Assembly (NCBI GenBank): GCA_003008705.1
Contig: PDUO01000071.1
Coordinates: 1 to 64,000, forward strand
Reading direction: 5' to 3'
DNA length: 64,000 nucleotides
Origin: Pezicula radicicola
Taxonomy: Eukaryota > Ascomycota > Leotiomycetes > Helotiales > Dermateaceae
The notes beneath the pieces are model-generated. The model was not told the origin of the DNA. It ran no database searches and saw nothing but the letters and a program-made list of their open reading frames with translations. A program made the position numbers and the translations under genes. This document shows positions 1 through 12,419 of the stretch, in pieces (position 1 is the first letter of the stretch; each line of letters starts with the position of its first letter).

Positions 1-2460
1 CTATAAGGTATAGAAGGATCTATTAGTTAATCTATTATATTATTAGTAATTCTATTAAAATAAATTACTTCTTTATATTATTATATACTTAAATAACTAA
101 ATATAATTTCTTAAATACTTAGAGAGTACCTAAGTACTTAACTTTATTAATAAAATAAGAGTTAAAAAGATATATATCTAGAGGAATATTCTTTAGTTTA
201 GTAATCTTAAAGACTNTCTTTTTTAAAAGTCTAGTAATCTCTTTTCTTTATAATATTATAAACTAGGGTTCTTATAGATTATTATTATTTTAAATAAAGA
301 TAGAAATATTTACTATAACTATTAGTAGTAGATACTTTTATAAATAACTATAGTTTTATTATAGTAGTTATTCTTAATTTCCTCTACTAGATAAATTAAA
401 TAAACCTAGATTATTTAGTTATACTATTAGAGTAATTTTATTTTATATAATTTTATTTAAGTTATTTCTATTTAAGTTATTTCTACTAGAGGTATTTTCT
501 TTTAAGGTATTTTAATCTAAGATATTTTAATTTAAGATATTTTCTTTTAAGGTATTTTTATTAATTAAAGGTATTTTATCTAAGGTATTTTTACTAATTA
601 GAGGTATTTCTTTAGAGGTATTCTAGAGCTCTTCTAGCTAGTAATATAACTTTACTATTATTAAATAGAATAGTATTAGTCTATATAATAACTAGAGAGT
701 ATAAGTTTCTCCCTTAATAGTAAATAGTATATATAGTTCTTCTTAACTTCTAGCTTAACTTATATTCTCTTCTCTCTAAATTATAATAAGTAAGTTTAGT
801 AGTAGGTTATAAATAATAGTTATCTATAGTCTATTATATATATTTAATATATCTACTACTTATTTCTTTATTTAAAACTTCTAGACTTTACTTATAGTCT
901 TTTTAATTATTATTATATACTAGATAATAATAGAAGAGAGTATATCTAATTCTAATAGTTATAAGTAGACTCTAAAGACTAGGAGTATTAGAACTAGTTT
1001 ATCTAGATCTATAGAATTATTAATTACTTTAAATACTATCTATAGTACTATAGTCTTATTAAGGTTAGATAATTTAGAAGAAATAATCTAATAGATATAT
1101 TTAATTAAGTTATAATATCTCTTAACTATACTTATAAAGTTATATACTTTTATAAGTATCTTTTTTATATTTATATCTATTATAATTATATATTATTTAA
1201 ATTTCTAACTTATAAAGTTCTTACTAATATTATAAATAATAATATTTATTAGTTTAAGATATATATTAATCTAGTAACTTCTTAAGATATTCTATATATA
1301 TTTTATACTAATATTTTATAATTATCTATCTATTTAAAAGTATATTTCTTTATTAATAATATATAATACTAGNTTACTATTAATATATATAATATTAATA
1401 ATAATTATATAATTAAAATTAATATTATTTTAAAGGGTAAAATAAAATCTATCTAGTAATTTCTTATACTTCTAGTAATAGTAATAGAACTTAGTAAGGT
1501 ATTCTAAAGTCTTCTTTTTAATATTATAACTAGTATATTTAAATAATCTCTAGAGTTAATTAATAACTAGATACTTAAATCTATAATAGAGTTATTTTAA
1601 TTTATTAATAGTTAAATAATATAGATTCTAGTTAAGGGATTTAATAATAAAAGATTAGAGTACTAGAGAAAGTTACTATAGGAGAAATAGATATCTATAG
1701 TACCTTACTATTAGTATTAATACCTTACTACTAACTAATAGATTATTAAGGTTATTATAATAAATTTATAATTTATTTATATTTATAAGATAAAGTAGAA
1801 ATAAGATATTAACTTTAATAATATAGAATTTAACCTTACTAACTAGTATTATTAACTATATAAATCTAATAGATAAGGTTAATCTAATTCTAAATTATAT
1901 ATTTACTTAGTCTCTAATAGAGATATCTAGTTTAATAGTTTTATTAAGTACTTAGAGGGTATAGAACTATTTATATCTATCTATTAATTATTCTAAGACT
2001 CTTATATTAATTATAATATTTATAAATAATATAGAGGTATATCTAAAGGTACTTAATTTATATATAAAAGGATTATTATCTTTATTCCTCTAGATAATCT
2101 TAGAAAATAGTTTTTCTTTATTACTTACTTAATTTCCTTTATTAGATAAGTTAAATTAATTTTCTAGAGTAGTTTAAAGAAATAAATTAAGTCTAGTAAA
2201 ATAGAGAAAGACTTTATCTACTAGAATTAAAGTAGTTAATATTATATCTTCTAATTTAAGATTACTAATTATAATATAGTATAAGTTTATAAAGTAGGTA
2301 TCTAAAGAGATACTAGGTTTATTATTATAGTCTATTTTAATATTAAGGTTACTAATACTAACCTTAGACTCTTCTTCTTCTTTTATATCTCTCTTAAATT
2401 TAATAAGATATTAATAGAATATTTACTATAACTATAGTAGTTTTTCTTATTCCTATTTAT

Positions 2461-2600
2461 CTTTAGTCTTATCTCTTTCTTTTATAAAGTATTTCTAAGA
2501 ATAATAGCTTTTCTTACTATAGATAAAGTATTTTTATATTTATCTAGACTATTTATATCTAGTTCCCTTATAACTATTATAGGTCTAGTTAATATAGTTA
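2461..2600 (-). mobile_element. Ghost of a Ty1/copia Gag zinc-knuckle region
   Basis: On the minus strand one frame keeps regularly spaced codons that fit cysteine and histidine if TA is read as former CA or TG. Two consecutive blocks have Cys-x2-Cys-x4-(His/Cys) spacing. The second continues with a Ser-Trp-Lys-His-like run and a Lys-Glu-Arg stretch, as in the Gag of fungal copia elements. What is directly visible is only the spacing and the retained Lys/Gly/Ser/Glu codons; the cysteines are inferred. If right, the element runs right to left, with Gag near 2500-3300 and Pol between about 2400 and the left edge of the window. Confidence 0.4.
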
Positions 2601-4424
2601 TTACTCTAGTAATACTAGTAGTTTATAAAAAAAGTACTAGTAGATATTAATTACTCTTTTTTATATATAATAATANATAATTTTAACTTATTTAATAAAC
2701 CTCTAATAGATATTAATAGATTAAAGATAGTATTTTAATAAGCTAGTATTCTCTAGTATACTATAATAAGCTTATTATAAAAGAAACTATTACTATATAA
2801 ATCTATTTATAATCTATATTATAAGCTTTAGAGCTTATTAACTAGAAATTATAAAACTTCTTTTATTAACTTTCTAGTATTCTCTTATATAATTATATAA
2901 AGTAAGATTAAGTTCTAAATATTAAGATTCTTTTTATAGTAGTTAAGATCTTTAAAGAAATTATAATAATAATTATAAATAAACTTAATTAACTTTTTAC
3001 TAAGTTTATAATTATAATAGTTATTATAGACTAGACCTTTTAATATAATAGGAAATATTAGTTTATATCCCTCTAGTAATAAACTAGTTCTTATATAAAT
3101 ATTATAGAAAATTATTAACTTAAAGTTAAAACTATTATTACTACTATTATACTTTTAATTATTTATATATAACTTTATTACTATTACTAGCTCCTTTATA
3201 TATATCTATAGATATACTAATAGACTCCTTATATTCTAATAGTTTTAAGAGGGTATTATCTACTTATAAGAAGAAGAGAGAGAGTAAATAAGAGTTAGTT
3301 CTAGATATTTATTATAAACTAGGTATTCTATATATAATATCTTAGAGGGGGTTAGTTTCTTATTAGTAGATATAAATAGATAGTTTTTAATAACTCTAGG
3401 TTATACTAGTTTATATAGTTTACTAATAGTTTATAAGTAGTACTTAGAGTAGAGGTACTTAAGGTATACCTAGTAGTTTAATCTCTATATTCTTATTTTA
3501 CTAATATTCTTATAGATAATCTTAATTTCCTTATTAGTCTATTTATATAGTTCTTCTTCTCTTAATATAATAAGAAAGGTATCTATAATTATAATAGTCT
3601 TTCTATTAGTTTTTCTATACTATAGTATATAGACTCTATAGGTATATAATTACTTCTTTAGTATATCTAATTACCTAGAGAGAATATTCTTAAATATAAC
3701 CTCTATCTATCCTTTAAATTCTACTTAGAAGATATCCTAAAGGTTATTATTAAAGAAGTTATTAAGCTTATAAGAGTAGGTCTTTATAATTATATATTCT
3801 TAAAAATCTTCTAGTTTTATCTCCTTATTCTCTAGATTAATTTTATAATTCTATTATCTAATCTTCTCTTTCTATTTACTTACTTTATCTACTATTATTT
3901 ATAAAGGTAGAGTAATTAGTATTTAGTATATTTTAAGATTATTATTATCTTTTAAAAGATTAAATAACTTTCTAATCTATATATCTATTAATTAGTATTA
4001 GTATAATTACTTATACTAGTATATAAGGTTATTAATCCTTATTAACTAACTTATTATATTCTACTAGTAGTTTTTACTTAGTTTAAATATATATAGATTT
4101 ATTAATATTAGATTTAATTAGTTATTAATATCTAATAACTAAGAGAGTAATTCTTATAATTAAAACTAACTATTAAACTAATTCTAAATAGACTTAGTTT
4201 AGTATAGACTACTAGTTTCTAATTAGCTAGAGTAATATAGTTTAATATATAAAATAACTAATAAATAAAATATTAGATATTAATATTATAATAATTATTT
4301 ATATTTTAATTTATTTAAAAATTTACTTATTTAAATAACTCCTTTATTTAAATAATAATTATAATTTTTATAAATTAATTTATTTTTAATTTTTAATTTT
4401 ACTTTAATTACTAATAAGAAAAAG

Positions 4425-4472
4425 ATAATAATAATAATAATAAAAGTAATAATAATAATAATAAAAATAATA
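4425..4472. repeat. (AAT/ATA)n microsatellite
   Basis: An almost pure run of ATA/AAT trinucleotides interrupted by AAAGT and AAAAA inside the AT-rich tract. It lies in the stretch 4260-4840, which is nearly only A and T and also holds a 13-A run near 4577. It could be the LTR or untranslated end of the RIP-degraded element, but nothing decides this. Confidence 0.7.
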
Positions 4473-4948
4473 ATATACTTATTTATTATTATAATAATTA
4501 TTTACTTTTTATCTTTTATTTTATATTTATTTATAAGTTAGATTTTTTTTTAGAAGGGGAGTTATTTTAGAGAATAAAAAAAAAAAAAATTTAAATTATA
4601 ATTATATCTTATTTATTATATTTAATTATAAGATAATAATTAATTTATTAATTAACTAATAAATTAATTAGATAAATAAATAATATTTACTTTTTATAAG
4701 ATAAACTACTAGATTAATTAAAAGGCTAAGTATTAGAAATTAGAAATTAAAAATTAAAAACTAAGAACTAAGAATTTAAGAATTATAAATATATAATAAA
4801 ATAATATAAAGTAATAATAATATATTATTATTTATTAGTAGTATTCTCGAGTCTCGAGTCTTAAGTATAAAATAGAATTTATTTATATATTTCTTTAAAT
4901 AATTAAAATTAAGTATTACAATGGAACGTTGATTTCTAATATCACGTG

Positions 4949-5446
4949 TGTATTATATAAGCGAGCCATATTGCGCTAGGCGGCGACACTGTCGTGCAAG
5001 AGGCCGCCGCCCCATAGCCGATGTCATTGCCCGCCGCTTAGGACCAGGACAATATCCGCGTCGCTGGGGAGCGCCTCGATCTGTGGGGGGAATTCAACAT
5101 GCCACAGGCGATGCGAGTCGTTCAGGATATTGAGCAGCGTCGACCCAGAGATGCTGCAGTCGGTCAGCTTGGTATCAAGCATGTGTGCCAGCAGGTGGGC
5201 GTAGTTGGCGCTGGACCGCATGGCCATTGGGGATGTCAGGAGACATTGCCAGAGTGCGAGTACTGTCAGACTGTACTGTAGGAGAGTGGGAATTGTGGGT
5301 GAGCCTCGGGCGTGCTTCAGTCGATGAGCCTTCGGAAACTTATTCTTCTTGTTCCAATTCTTCTGTCTGCCCTTCGGCCACTCATGCGCATAGCAGTTCC
5401 GAGTCTTCGTTTCCGGAGGCCGCCCGGTATATTTCCAGCGTTCCAT
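4949..5446 (-). pseudogene. SGNH/GDSL-type hydrolase fragment, frameshifted and truncated
   Basis: The minus-strand frame 5446 to 5024 reads RSSANYAHLLA, then CSISGSTLLNIL, FPPQIEALP and DADIVLVLSGG. This is the order seen in SGNH hydrolases (secreted or cytosolic esterases), leading into block III Gly-Gly-Asn-Asp. The GGND is not reached in that frame because one extra G in the CGGCGGGCAATGAC run near 5026 shifts it; one base later the frame reads GGNDIGYG. It then stops near 4949, just where the RIP tract begins, so the catalytic Asp/His end is missing. The nucleophile block is not clear in the N-terminal part. Overlapping plus-strand ORFs at 5099-5646 are shadows. Confidence 0.6.
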
Positions 5447-5726
5447 CCGCCGTCATTCCTGACAGCCGCAGCTACATTATGGCGATTATGGTGCTTCTGC
5501 TAATCCGCTTCCTTGTGCACCAACAGCTCCCAAGTCCTCTTCCTTCCAGCAGCACTGCGTTATGGCCCCCGCACTCCTATCAGACGAACAACTCGATGAG
5601 ATATACAAGAGGATGTGGTGGATGGGCGTGGCGGCTTGTGCCTTAAGGTGAATGCATTATTCGGCCTTGTCTTGCGCAGTCTCGGATATCAGCTCTATCC
5701 TTTCCTTCATGTAGCCTCAAGCTCTA

Positions 5727-6653
5727 ATGGCGTCTTCCACTCCAATAATCCTCATCATGGGTGCGACCGGCAACCAGGGTGGCGCAACAGCACGAGCACT
5801 TGCTGGCGGTGAATATCAGCTCCGAGCTTTGGTCCGGAATTCGTCTTCAGATGCAGCGCTGAAGCTGAAGGAGCTCGGTGTCAGTCTTTTCCAAGGCGAC
5901 TTCGATGATCTCAATGCTATCAGCAAAGCCATGGCTTGCGCAACAGGGCTATTCATGAACGTTTTGCCATCATTCGAACATGGATCTGAAGTACGGCCGG
6001 CCAGGAACCTGCTGAAAGCCGCCAGTGTCGCCGGCACGGTGACGCATATTGTCTACTCCAGCGTCGCCATGGCAAGCCAGCATGAAACATTCCCTGGTTG
6101 GGGACCTGACCATCCTATGTACGAGTACTGGGTGAGCAAGCGCTAGATTGAGTGTGCCGTGAGGGAGTCTGGCATCAAGCATTGGACGATTCTCCGGCCT
6201 GCGTTCTTCATGGGGAACTATCTCCTCCCAAAGGCTGCGCATATGTTCCCGCATCTGATTTCGGAGCATGCTCTGGTGTCAATCTACAAACTTGATTTGA
6301 AGATGGTTCTTATTGATGAGAATGACATCGGGAAGTTCGCTGCTGCAGCGTTCATGGACTCGGGAAAGTTTGCTGGGAAGGAGATAAGTCTTGGTACGGA
6401 AGCCTTGACGACTAGTGAAATATCAGGTGCACTTAGCAAGGTCAGCGGGAAAGATGTGAAGCATGAGACCGTTAGATTTGACGAGGCGGTCAAGAAAGGG
6501 ATATATGCACCTGTATTGCAGTCGCAGGAGTGGGCTAATGACGTGGGGTATCAGGTTGACTTCAAGGCTTTGGAGAATTTTGAAATCGTGAGAACGACAT
6601 TTTCGGGATATCTTGAGAGAGAACGAGATAGGGTTCAGAAGACCATAGGTTAA
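5727..6653 (+). pseudogene. NmrA-like NAD(P)-binding protein with one in-frame TAG
   Basis: A single frame of 309 codons from ATG at 5727 to the stop at 6651. It is interrupted only by TAG at 6144-6146. The N-terminus has the Rossmann glycine motif GATGNQGGATARAL (residues about 9-22), then ALVRNSS, FQGDFDD and THIVYSSVA. After the stop come WTILRPAFFM and the C-terminal substrate-side half. The length matches NmrA-like/HSCARG proteins (about 300 residues), which are redox-sensing or atypical SDR proteins. The stop lies in CGC-TAG-ATT, where a CAG or TGG codon differs by one transition, so the lesion is RIP-type. If read through (recoding or mRNA editing) the protein would be complete. No intron is needed. 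Confidence 0.8.
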
Positions 6654-6659
6654 TAAATG

Positions 6660-7560
6660 AGCTTCGCTACTCACTCAGAAGTTTGGTGTGACTTCAACTT
6701 GAATGGCTCGACTCATATAGAGCGACTATGCTCACTTAGTTGCTCTTGGATCTACCCGACAAGAAGTTAAAGAGTTAGTCTTCATTCATTAATATTTCTC
6801 GTGCTACAAAATGCCCAAACGCTATGAGCCCTATATGCTAACGGTATCAGTGTAGCTCCCAATAATGCTGCCAATGCACGCGTTCATAACTCAAATCCTA
6901 ATTTCACGTCCTGTATAACCGTCCAAGATAACCGCCTGTTTCTTACACTTCTCCCTTCTCCAAGTCTTTCTCTGGACCTTCACTTCTCGGTCGGTCAAGC
7001 TGTCCTATACCAGCCTCCTGACTATCCTCAGGTATTTCTTCTCCGTCAATTCTCGCTGCGTATGTGATACATCGGTAATATCGCCCCTGACATCACTACT
7101 GGACGCAGTTCGCGGATCTTGTTCCTGAGGTGCCTCTTGTTTAGCATCTGGGCCCAGAGTTGGTGCAAATTTAGATTTGATGGTTGTTAAAATTCGCGAT
7201 AATTCAGGGTGCAGTCCAGACGGAATGTTCTAGCCCGGTTTTACCTGGTTTATTTGACATGTGCATGCAATTACCCTCTTCCTGGTTACCAGGAGGACTG
7301 TATAATGCACAATTCACGGCTCGCCATTACACGCATACCATTCCACGAGGCACTGAATGAGCATCTACAGATCTCTGAGCCTTACAATTCCATGCTTTAC
7401 CGTACCAACACATCACGACCAGATATCCTCATCAGTCCAATGCCGCTATACACCACGCCTTGCAACAATTTCTAGGACTCAGTTCAATCGGCCTTGCTTC
7501 GAGACACTAAGAAGTTCTAGGAGCATTATACTAAAGCTCTACACTAGCACAATCCTTATA
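6660..7560. other. Intergenic stretch, no supported gene
   Basis: Between the NmrA-like gene and the synthetase relic I see only short unrelated frames (for example 7209-7475) without recognisable motifs. The first 200 bases would contain the NmrA 3' UTR. No repeat or RNA gene is evident. Confidence 0.5.
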
Positions 7561-7568
7561 GCGTAGTT

Positions 7569-8990
7569 CTTCGCCAGGAGCAGAAGAAGCTCTCCGATGA
7601 CACCAGCTACCGGCACTGGTCATGGTTTCTAGATGGTGAAATTGGCACCTACAACTACCTTGACAGGCACGTCGTAGTAGGTAATAGAGACAAAACCGCT
7701 ATGACCTGGGACAGTCCCGTCAGCAAGAGCAAGGAAAATTATAGTTACTCACAAATGTTGGAAGAGGCAGAGACTCTCGCCGGTCTTATGAGAGAACATG
7801 GCGTGAGGAAAGGCGATGTTGTGCTCATCTGCATGCCTATGATTCCCGCAGCTGTGTTTGCTGTATTGGCAACTTCTCGGCTTGGAGCTATTCCCGCAGT
7901 GGTTTTCGGTGGATTTACAGCGGCAAGTTTAGCGCAAAGAATCATTGCGTCAAAACCAAGGCTTATTATGACGGCGAGCTGCGCGATCGAGGGTACAAAG
8001 GGTCCGCTAGGCTACAAAAGCCTAGATGAGGGCGCTATAGACAAAGCTACCTTCAAGCCTGAGAAGACGATCATTTGGCATCGCAGGATTCAAAGCTGGA
8101 CTCCTATTATCGAAGAGTTAGGACAGCTGTGCTGGCAGTAACTACTCCACAGCGCGCGTAAACAAAGTTTGAAAGCTGACGCAGTACCGATCGAGAGCAC
8201 AGATAGATGGTCTTTATATCATCTGTACGAGCGGCACAACAGGATCACCCAAAGGTGTACTACGCGAAGCTACAGGACATGCGGTCGGACTGAACCTGAG
8301 TATCAAATACCTTTTCGATGTGACCGGGCCAGGCGATGTTATCTTTACCACCAGTGACATTGGCTGGGTAGTTGGGCATTCGTATATCATTTACGCCCCT
8401 CTTCTGGCCGGTGCCACCACGGTGCTTTTTGAGGGCAAGCCAGTTGGTACCCCTGATGCCGGCATTTTCTGGAGGATGGTGCAAGATTATGGGGTCACTA
8501 CTCTTTTTACTGCGCCAACAGCTCTCAGGGCGATTCGTAATGCCGATCCAGAAAACCGTTTTTGGGCCAACAGAAAGGACTTCGGAAACTTAGGAGTCTC
8601 TTCCTTGCTAGGGAAAGGAGTGAGCCGACAATCATTACACCTTTCCAAGGCTTGCTCAACAAATACGCCGCACTGGATGGAAGAGTGATCGATCATTGGT
8701 GGTCGAGTGAATCGGGCAGCCTTAGGCTATAACCAATCGAGCTCTAAGAAGTACAAGCCATTAGCAGTCAAGCCTGGCAGTACAGGCAAACCAATGCCGG
8801 GGTTTGACGTACGAATAGTGAATGATGCCGGAAAGGAACTCGAGCAAGGAGAGATGGGTAATATTGTGCTTACAACGCCTCTTGCGCCAACAGGCTTTAC
8901 GACCCTATTCAACGATGACACTCGCTTCTATAAAGGATACTTACACAAGTTCGACGGGAAGTGGCTTTTGGAAATACTAATACTTGAGTA
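7569..8990 (+). pseudogene. Acyl-CoA synthetase (propionyl/acetyl-CoA synthetase-like), frameshifted and 3'-truncated
   Basis: Frame 7572-8140 starts with WSWFLDGEIGTYNYLDRHV, typical of the acetyl/propionyl-CoA synthetase N-terminal domain. It continues through KGDVVLICMPMIPAA and AVVFGGF. A frame change near 8140-8210 leads to the AMP-binding loop YIICTSGTTGSPKG (about 8212-8253) and TTSDIGWVVGHSYI. A further shift near 8600 gives DHWWSSESG, and another leads to KPGSTGKPMPGFDV and GNIVLTTPLAPT. The frame ends at FDGKW near 8970, before the GDxGxxD hinge and the C-terminal lid with the catalytic lysine. At least three frameshifts and loss of about 100-150 C-terminal residues make it non-functional. 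The enzyme would activate propionate or acetate with ATP and CoA. Confidence 0.8.
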
Positions 8991-9012
8991 AAGAATTCAG
9001 CAGGCATTGCAA

Positions 9013-9050
9013 GTGGAACTAATATGGGCTCTGAAATCGAATTCTATGGG
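9013..9050 (+). repeat. Dispersed repeat copy, related to 29324-29403
   Basis: The string TGGAACTAATATGGGCTCTG followed by AAATCGAATTCTATGGG recurs with few changes at 29354-29390 and partly at 29324-29343. It abuts the broken 3' end of the synthetase relic, which suggests an insertion or breakpoint there. The element family is not identified. Confidence 0.6.
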
Positions 9051-9119
9051 TGTTGCCTGTTTCAAAATAGAAAACCGCTTGCATCTTCGTTCCCGGTCAC
9101 CTCTCGAGCAAAACATATG

Positions 9120-10894
9120 CGCTACTGGCAAGTTTTGAAATCGTTGCTGAGCGAGTGGCCTGCTGCGCATCTCGTTGTGTATGAGTAGTACGGCACAAGG
9201 GCATCTTGCAGGTCGTAGAACTTGTAAACACCATTGAGAGCTGTGATCTTGGTATTTCGCGTCCTGTCATGGTTACCGATACGCAGGACAACATCATTTG
9301 TCTTTGTTTGACTTGGCCATTCCGGTAGCGAGTGGTTTACCCCATAGGTCAGATTCAAGGATGTGGTGTTTGTTGGGGTCGCCATTGAGTATAGATGCCA
9401 TCCAGTATTGTCCAATCGCATGCGAGATGAAGGCATCCTTGGTATCGTTTAGCATCTGGGCCGTTGGGGTATAGGCAATGTATGACTGGGTTCCGTATTG
9501 GGCGAATGCGCCTTCGGGAAAAGTTGGTGATCGATAACCGTAAGCATATCCGTAGCTTGGTTTCTTAGCTGTAGCTTAGTAGCGTAGATTTCGTCGTATC
9601 GGACATTGAAAGATGTTGCCACTAGTAACCTCAACCAACGCAGCGTACGTCCCAGTACTAATACCAAGCGGACTCGAGGGATCTTGAGGGACGATTACAT
9701 CAAACGTACGATTTGGGTCAAGGTAGTACTTAGTGAAAGCAGCCCCTGCATCAACGCCGAGTCCCAATTTGGATGACAATCTCGAACACCATTGAGCCAC
9801 ATCATCGTAGGTAGTTGTGTTGTACGTAATTCCGTTGGTCGAGTTTATAGGAAGAGTAGACGAAAATGTGTATGCGTTCATCTCATCCAGGGTGGAGCCT
9901 GCCAGAATGGGTACATCTTGAAATTTACCACTGGCGGACAAAGTCTGGGGCCAGTCCGGCAGCCACCAGCCATCGGGTGCTGGGAACATGATTTGGGGGG
10001 CCGAAGAAGCTTTCGTATCCCAGCCAGTTGAAGTTATTCAGTAAGTCCATGTCACTGACATTTCTTAGATAAGCATTTTGTCGAGCGTAGCCTCGGTCGT
10101 TGACCTGATCCCAAGGGCAACCCACTGCTGTTGCTAGACTTTGTGCAAGAAGCTCCTTCACTTCCAGGCTGCTGACTGTCGTTGACTGATCACTTCCGCC
10201 ACTGTCTATGATGGCCTGCTGATATAGGCCGTTTAGCATAGGCTGGACCTGAGCAATATTCATGGCAAAAGCACCATCACTGAGACCCTGCAGCGTGATT
10301 CGATTGGGGTCGCCACCAAATGAGGCAATGTTGTCATGGATCCACTGCAATCCGACCGTCCAATCCGCCATTCCATAATTACAATTTGACTGGTATGGTG
10401 ATGTCTCTTGAGAGAGCCCACGAGTGGACAGGAAACCAAATACATTGACGCGGTAGTGGATGAAAGCCACTATCATAGCCTGAGAAGATGCCACAAAATC
10501 AGAGGCAGGAAGATTCCCGGTCCCGACATAACCACCGCCTGGAATCATAGCGAGTACTGGCAGCTTGTCGAGTGAAGTAGACTTTTCCGGCACCCAAATG
10601 TCGATGTATAGGCAGTCCTCGGAGCCGACATAAGGTGCCTCGAAGCCAGTAGGTAGGTGCCTGAAGACAGAATGGCGAAAGGGACGCATCAGAACCGTTA
10701 ATAAAGCCGTTGTTCCAGGTGAGATTGAAAAGTTCTGGATAGGTAAAACGCTTGCTGCCTACAGGTGGCGTGGCAAATGGAACGCCGTAAAAGGCACGAG
10801 TAGTACCATGTTGGACAGGTTCGTAGGTACCAAGGATCGTGCCTTGCGGCGTCTTCAATTCGAGAGGGTTCTCTGGATAGAAGTTCCCCAACAT
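9120..10894 (-). pseudogene. Type-B carboxylesterase/lipase, three or more frameshifts
   Basis: Minus strand. The N-terminal frame begins at 10894 with KTPQGTILGTYEP and AFYGVPFATPPVGSKRF, the classic COesterase start. A one-base shift near 10645 moves to the frame with GSEDCLYIDIWVPE, the oxyanion-hole strand PVLAMIPGGGYVGTG and the nucleophile elbow LQGLSDGA (GxSxG intact). A second shift lies at a six-G run (9995-10000) and a third near 9590-9440. The acid-residue segment STLDEMNAYTF and a likely catalytic His in YGVNHSLPEWP are still visible. The family hydrolyses ester bonds and is often secreted in fungi; I see no clear signal peptide. The homopolymer shift could be a sequencing error, but the others argue for real decay. 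Confidence 0.8.
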
Positions 10895-12410
10895 TCAGTT
10901 TGTGGCTTGGGACTTTCGCAGTGACTTCGCCAGGATCTCCACAATCCTTCTCAGCCCCGAAAGCCTCCTTTCGGTCGAGAATGAAAATCTTACATCTCAC
11001 ATCCATCAAACCTCTACCGTTGACGGCGTCTTTGACAGATAACGGGTTGGCCACTTCATATGGCCTCGGAGCGTCTATCACTTGTCATGCTGTCTTCTCC
11101 ATTACCCGTTTTGTACGTATCGGCACATTCAACGTCACAAAGACACTTTTCCACGCAGCTTTGCGGAAGCATCTCTTCTTCAATGCAAAAAGAATGCAGA
11201 GAAGCTCACGGCTATCCTGAACTTTGTGTACGAGAATGATTGTGGTGCTCGCGGAAGCTTTCTCGGCTACTGTACCGTCGTCGCCGGATCAATTCAGAGG
11301 CTTTACGCACATTCCACGGACGCGAACGAGTAGGCACAATCTCACCGCCTATCACAAATGTGTCTCGACTTTCTTGAACAGGGGCCTTCGTACTGGGAAA
11401 ACTATCCACGAATGGTAAACATACGCATCCCGCTACCTATCCTGAGATGTCGCTCTACCGCGACCTACGAATCAGATGTCCGCTAACACTTGTCGGAAAA
11501 AGGCCGCCGCATTGAGGGTCTTTCAGATGGATCAAGCCCAAGCTCTCACTTTGACACAAGCCCCTTTCTCGTAGAACGGGGACGAGAAAACAGATGTGGA
11601 CAACTTGTCATACATTCTTGATTATGGGTATTTTTGTGATACGAACCATTCTGAACAAGGGGCAGGCTCGAAAACGCTACAAGATGCTGGTGAAATCGCC
11701 AATTGGAGTATCTTCGACGGCTTTCTTGGGAGTTATGTCGACCAATCTACGGATGTTTTCGGGCACAGCATGAATTAAATTTTTCAGAGAAATGGGCTGC
11801 TGAACGATTTCTGATAAAATTACAGCTAAGACGATGCGGGTGCCTCAATTTTCAGTTGGTAGCTCGCGTTTGAACTCCACGAATATGAGGGAAACTGCAG
11901 CTATAGTAGGGCTGTTGATAGGAAGCTGAGGAATAGTCTCTGAACTACCACTCCAAAGTGGTATGCCAAAGAATAGCCTGATTGCCTTATCCCCATTCTA
12001 CGAAGTCACGGTTGCTCACAACCCCTATTCTAGTTCCCGGGCCAGGTTACTTTGGAACCCCTGTGGGTGTATCAGTACATTGATAACTTTCGATGCGTCC
12101 ACACATCGTTTTGATCCTCTATAGAACACTCAATAAACAGCCATTGGAGATACGCTACATCTCTGTTGCAATGCGTACACTGTTGAATTTTAGAGCCATG
12201 GATTTGTTGGCTTTATGCTCAACAGGTCAGGAGGAGTAGAGACTTACTTTCAAGGCTTGTTATGGTATGTACAAGACGCAACTTCTGCATCACATCAACT
12301 CATATTACAGAATACGACGTCAAAAGACTTTCCGCCACCAAGCGTATAAGAAATCACGTATGTGTCCACATAAATCCTGCCATCAAAATTGAGACCCTTT
12401 CCTCCTCATT
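10895..12410. other. Intergenic stretch between two esterase relics
   Basis: Only short frames occur. The minus-strand frame 11081-10698 partly overlaps the esterase start in another phase and contains VANPLSVKDAVNGRGLMDVR, which I cannot assign. From 11600 to 12400 I see no coding pattern or repeat. Confidence 0.4.
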
Positions 12411-12419
12411 TCTAAGTGT

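Larger units (their letters stand above)
1..4918. repeat. Saturated RIP tract (AT-rich, repeat-derived)
   Basis: Reading this tract line by line I see no CA, TG or CG dinucleotide except the CTCGAG pair near 4847-4858; the first ordinary CA is at 4919. The C and G that remain sit in CT, CC, TC, AG, GG, GA, GC, AC and GT contexts. RIP converts CpA to TpA on both strands, so complete loss of CpA/TpG is its end point. No reading frame of useful length survives. Three single undetermined bases occur at 216, 1373 and 2676. The tract most likely covers one or more old transposons; part of the minus strand still carries a copia Gag-like pattern. It ends abruptly against sequence of normal composition. 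Confidence 0.9.

Noticed and set aside
5099..5646. Several overlapping plus-strand ORFs
   Set aside because: They are shadows of the minus-strand SGNH hydrolase relic or non-coding flank, with no motifs of their own.
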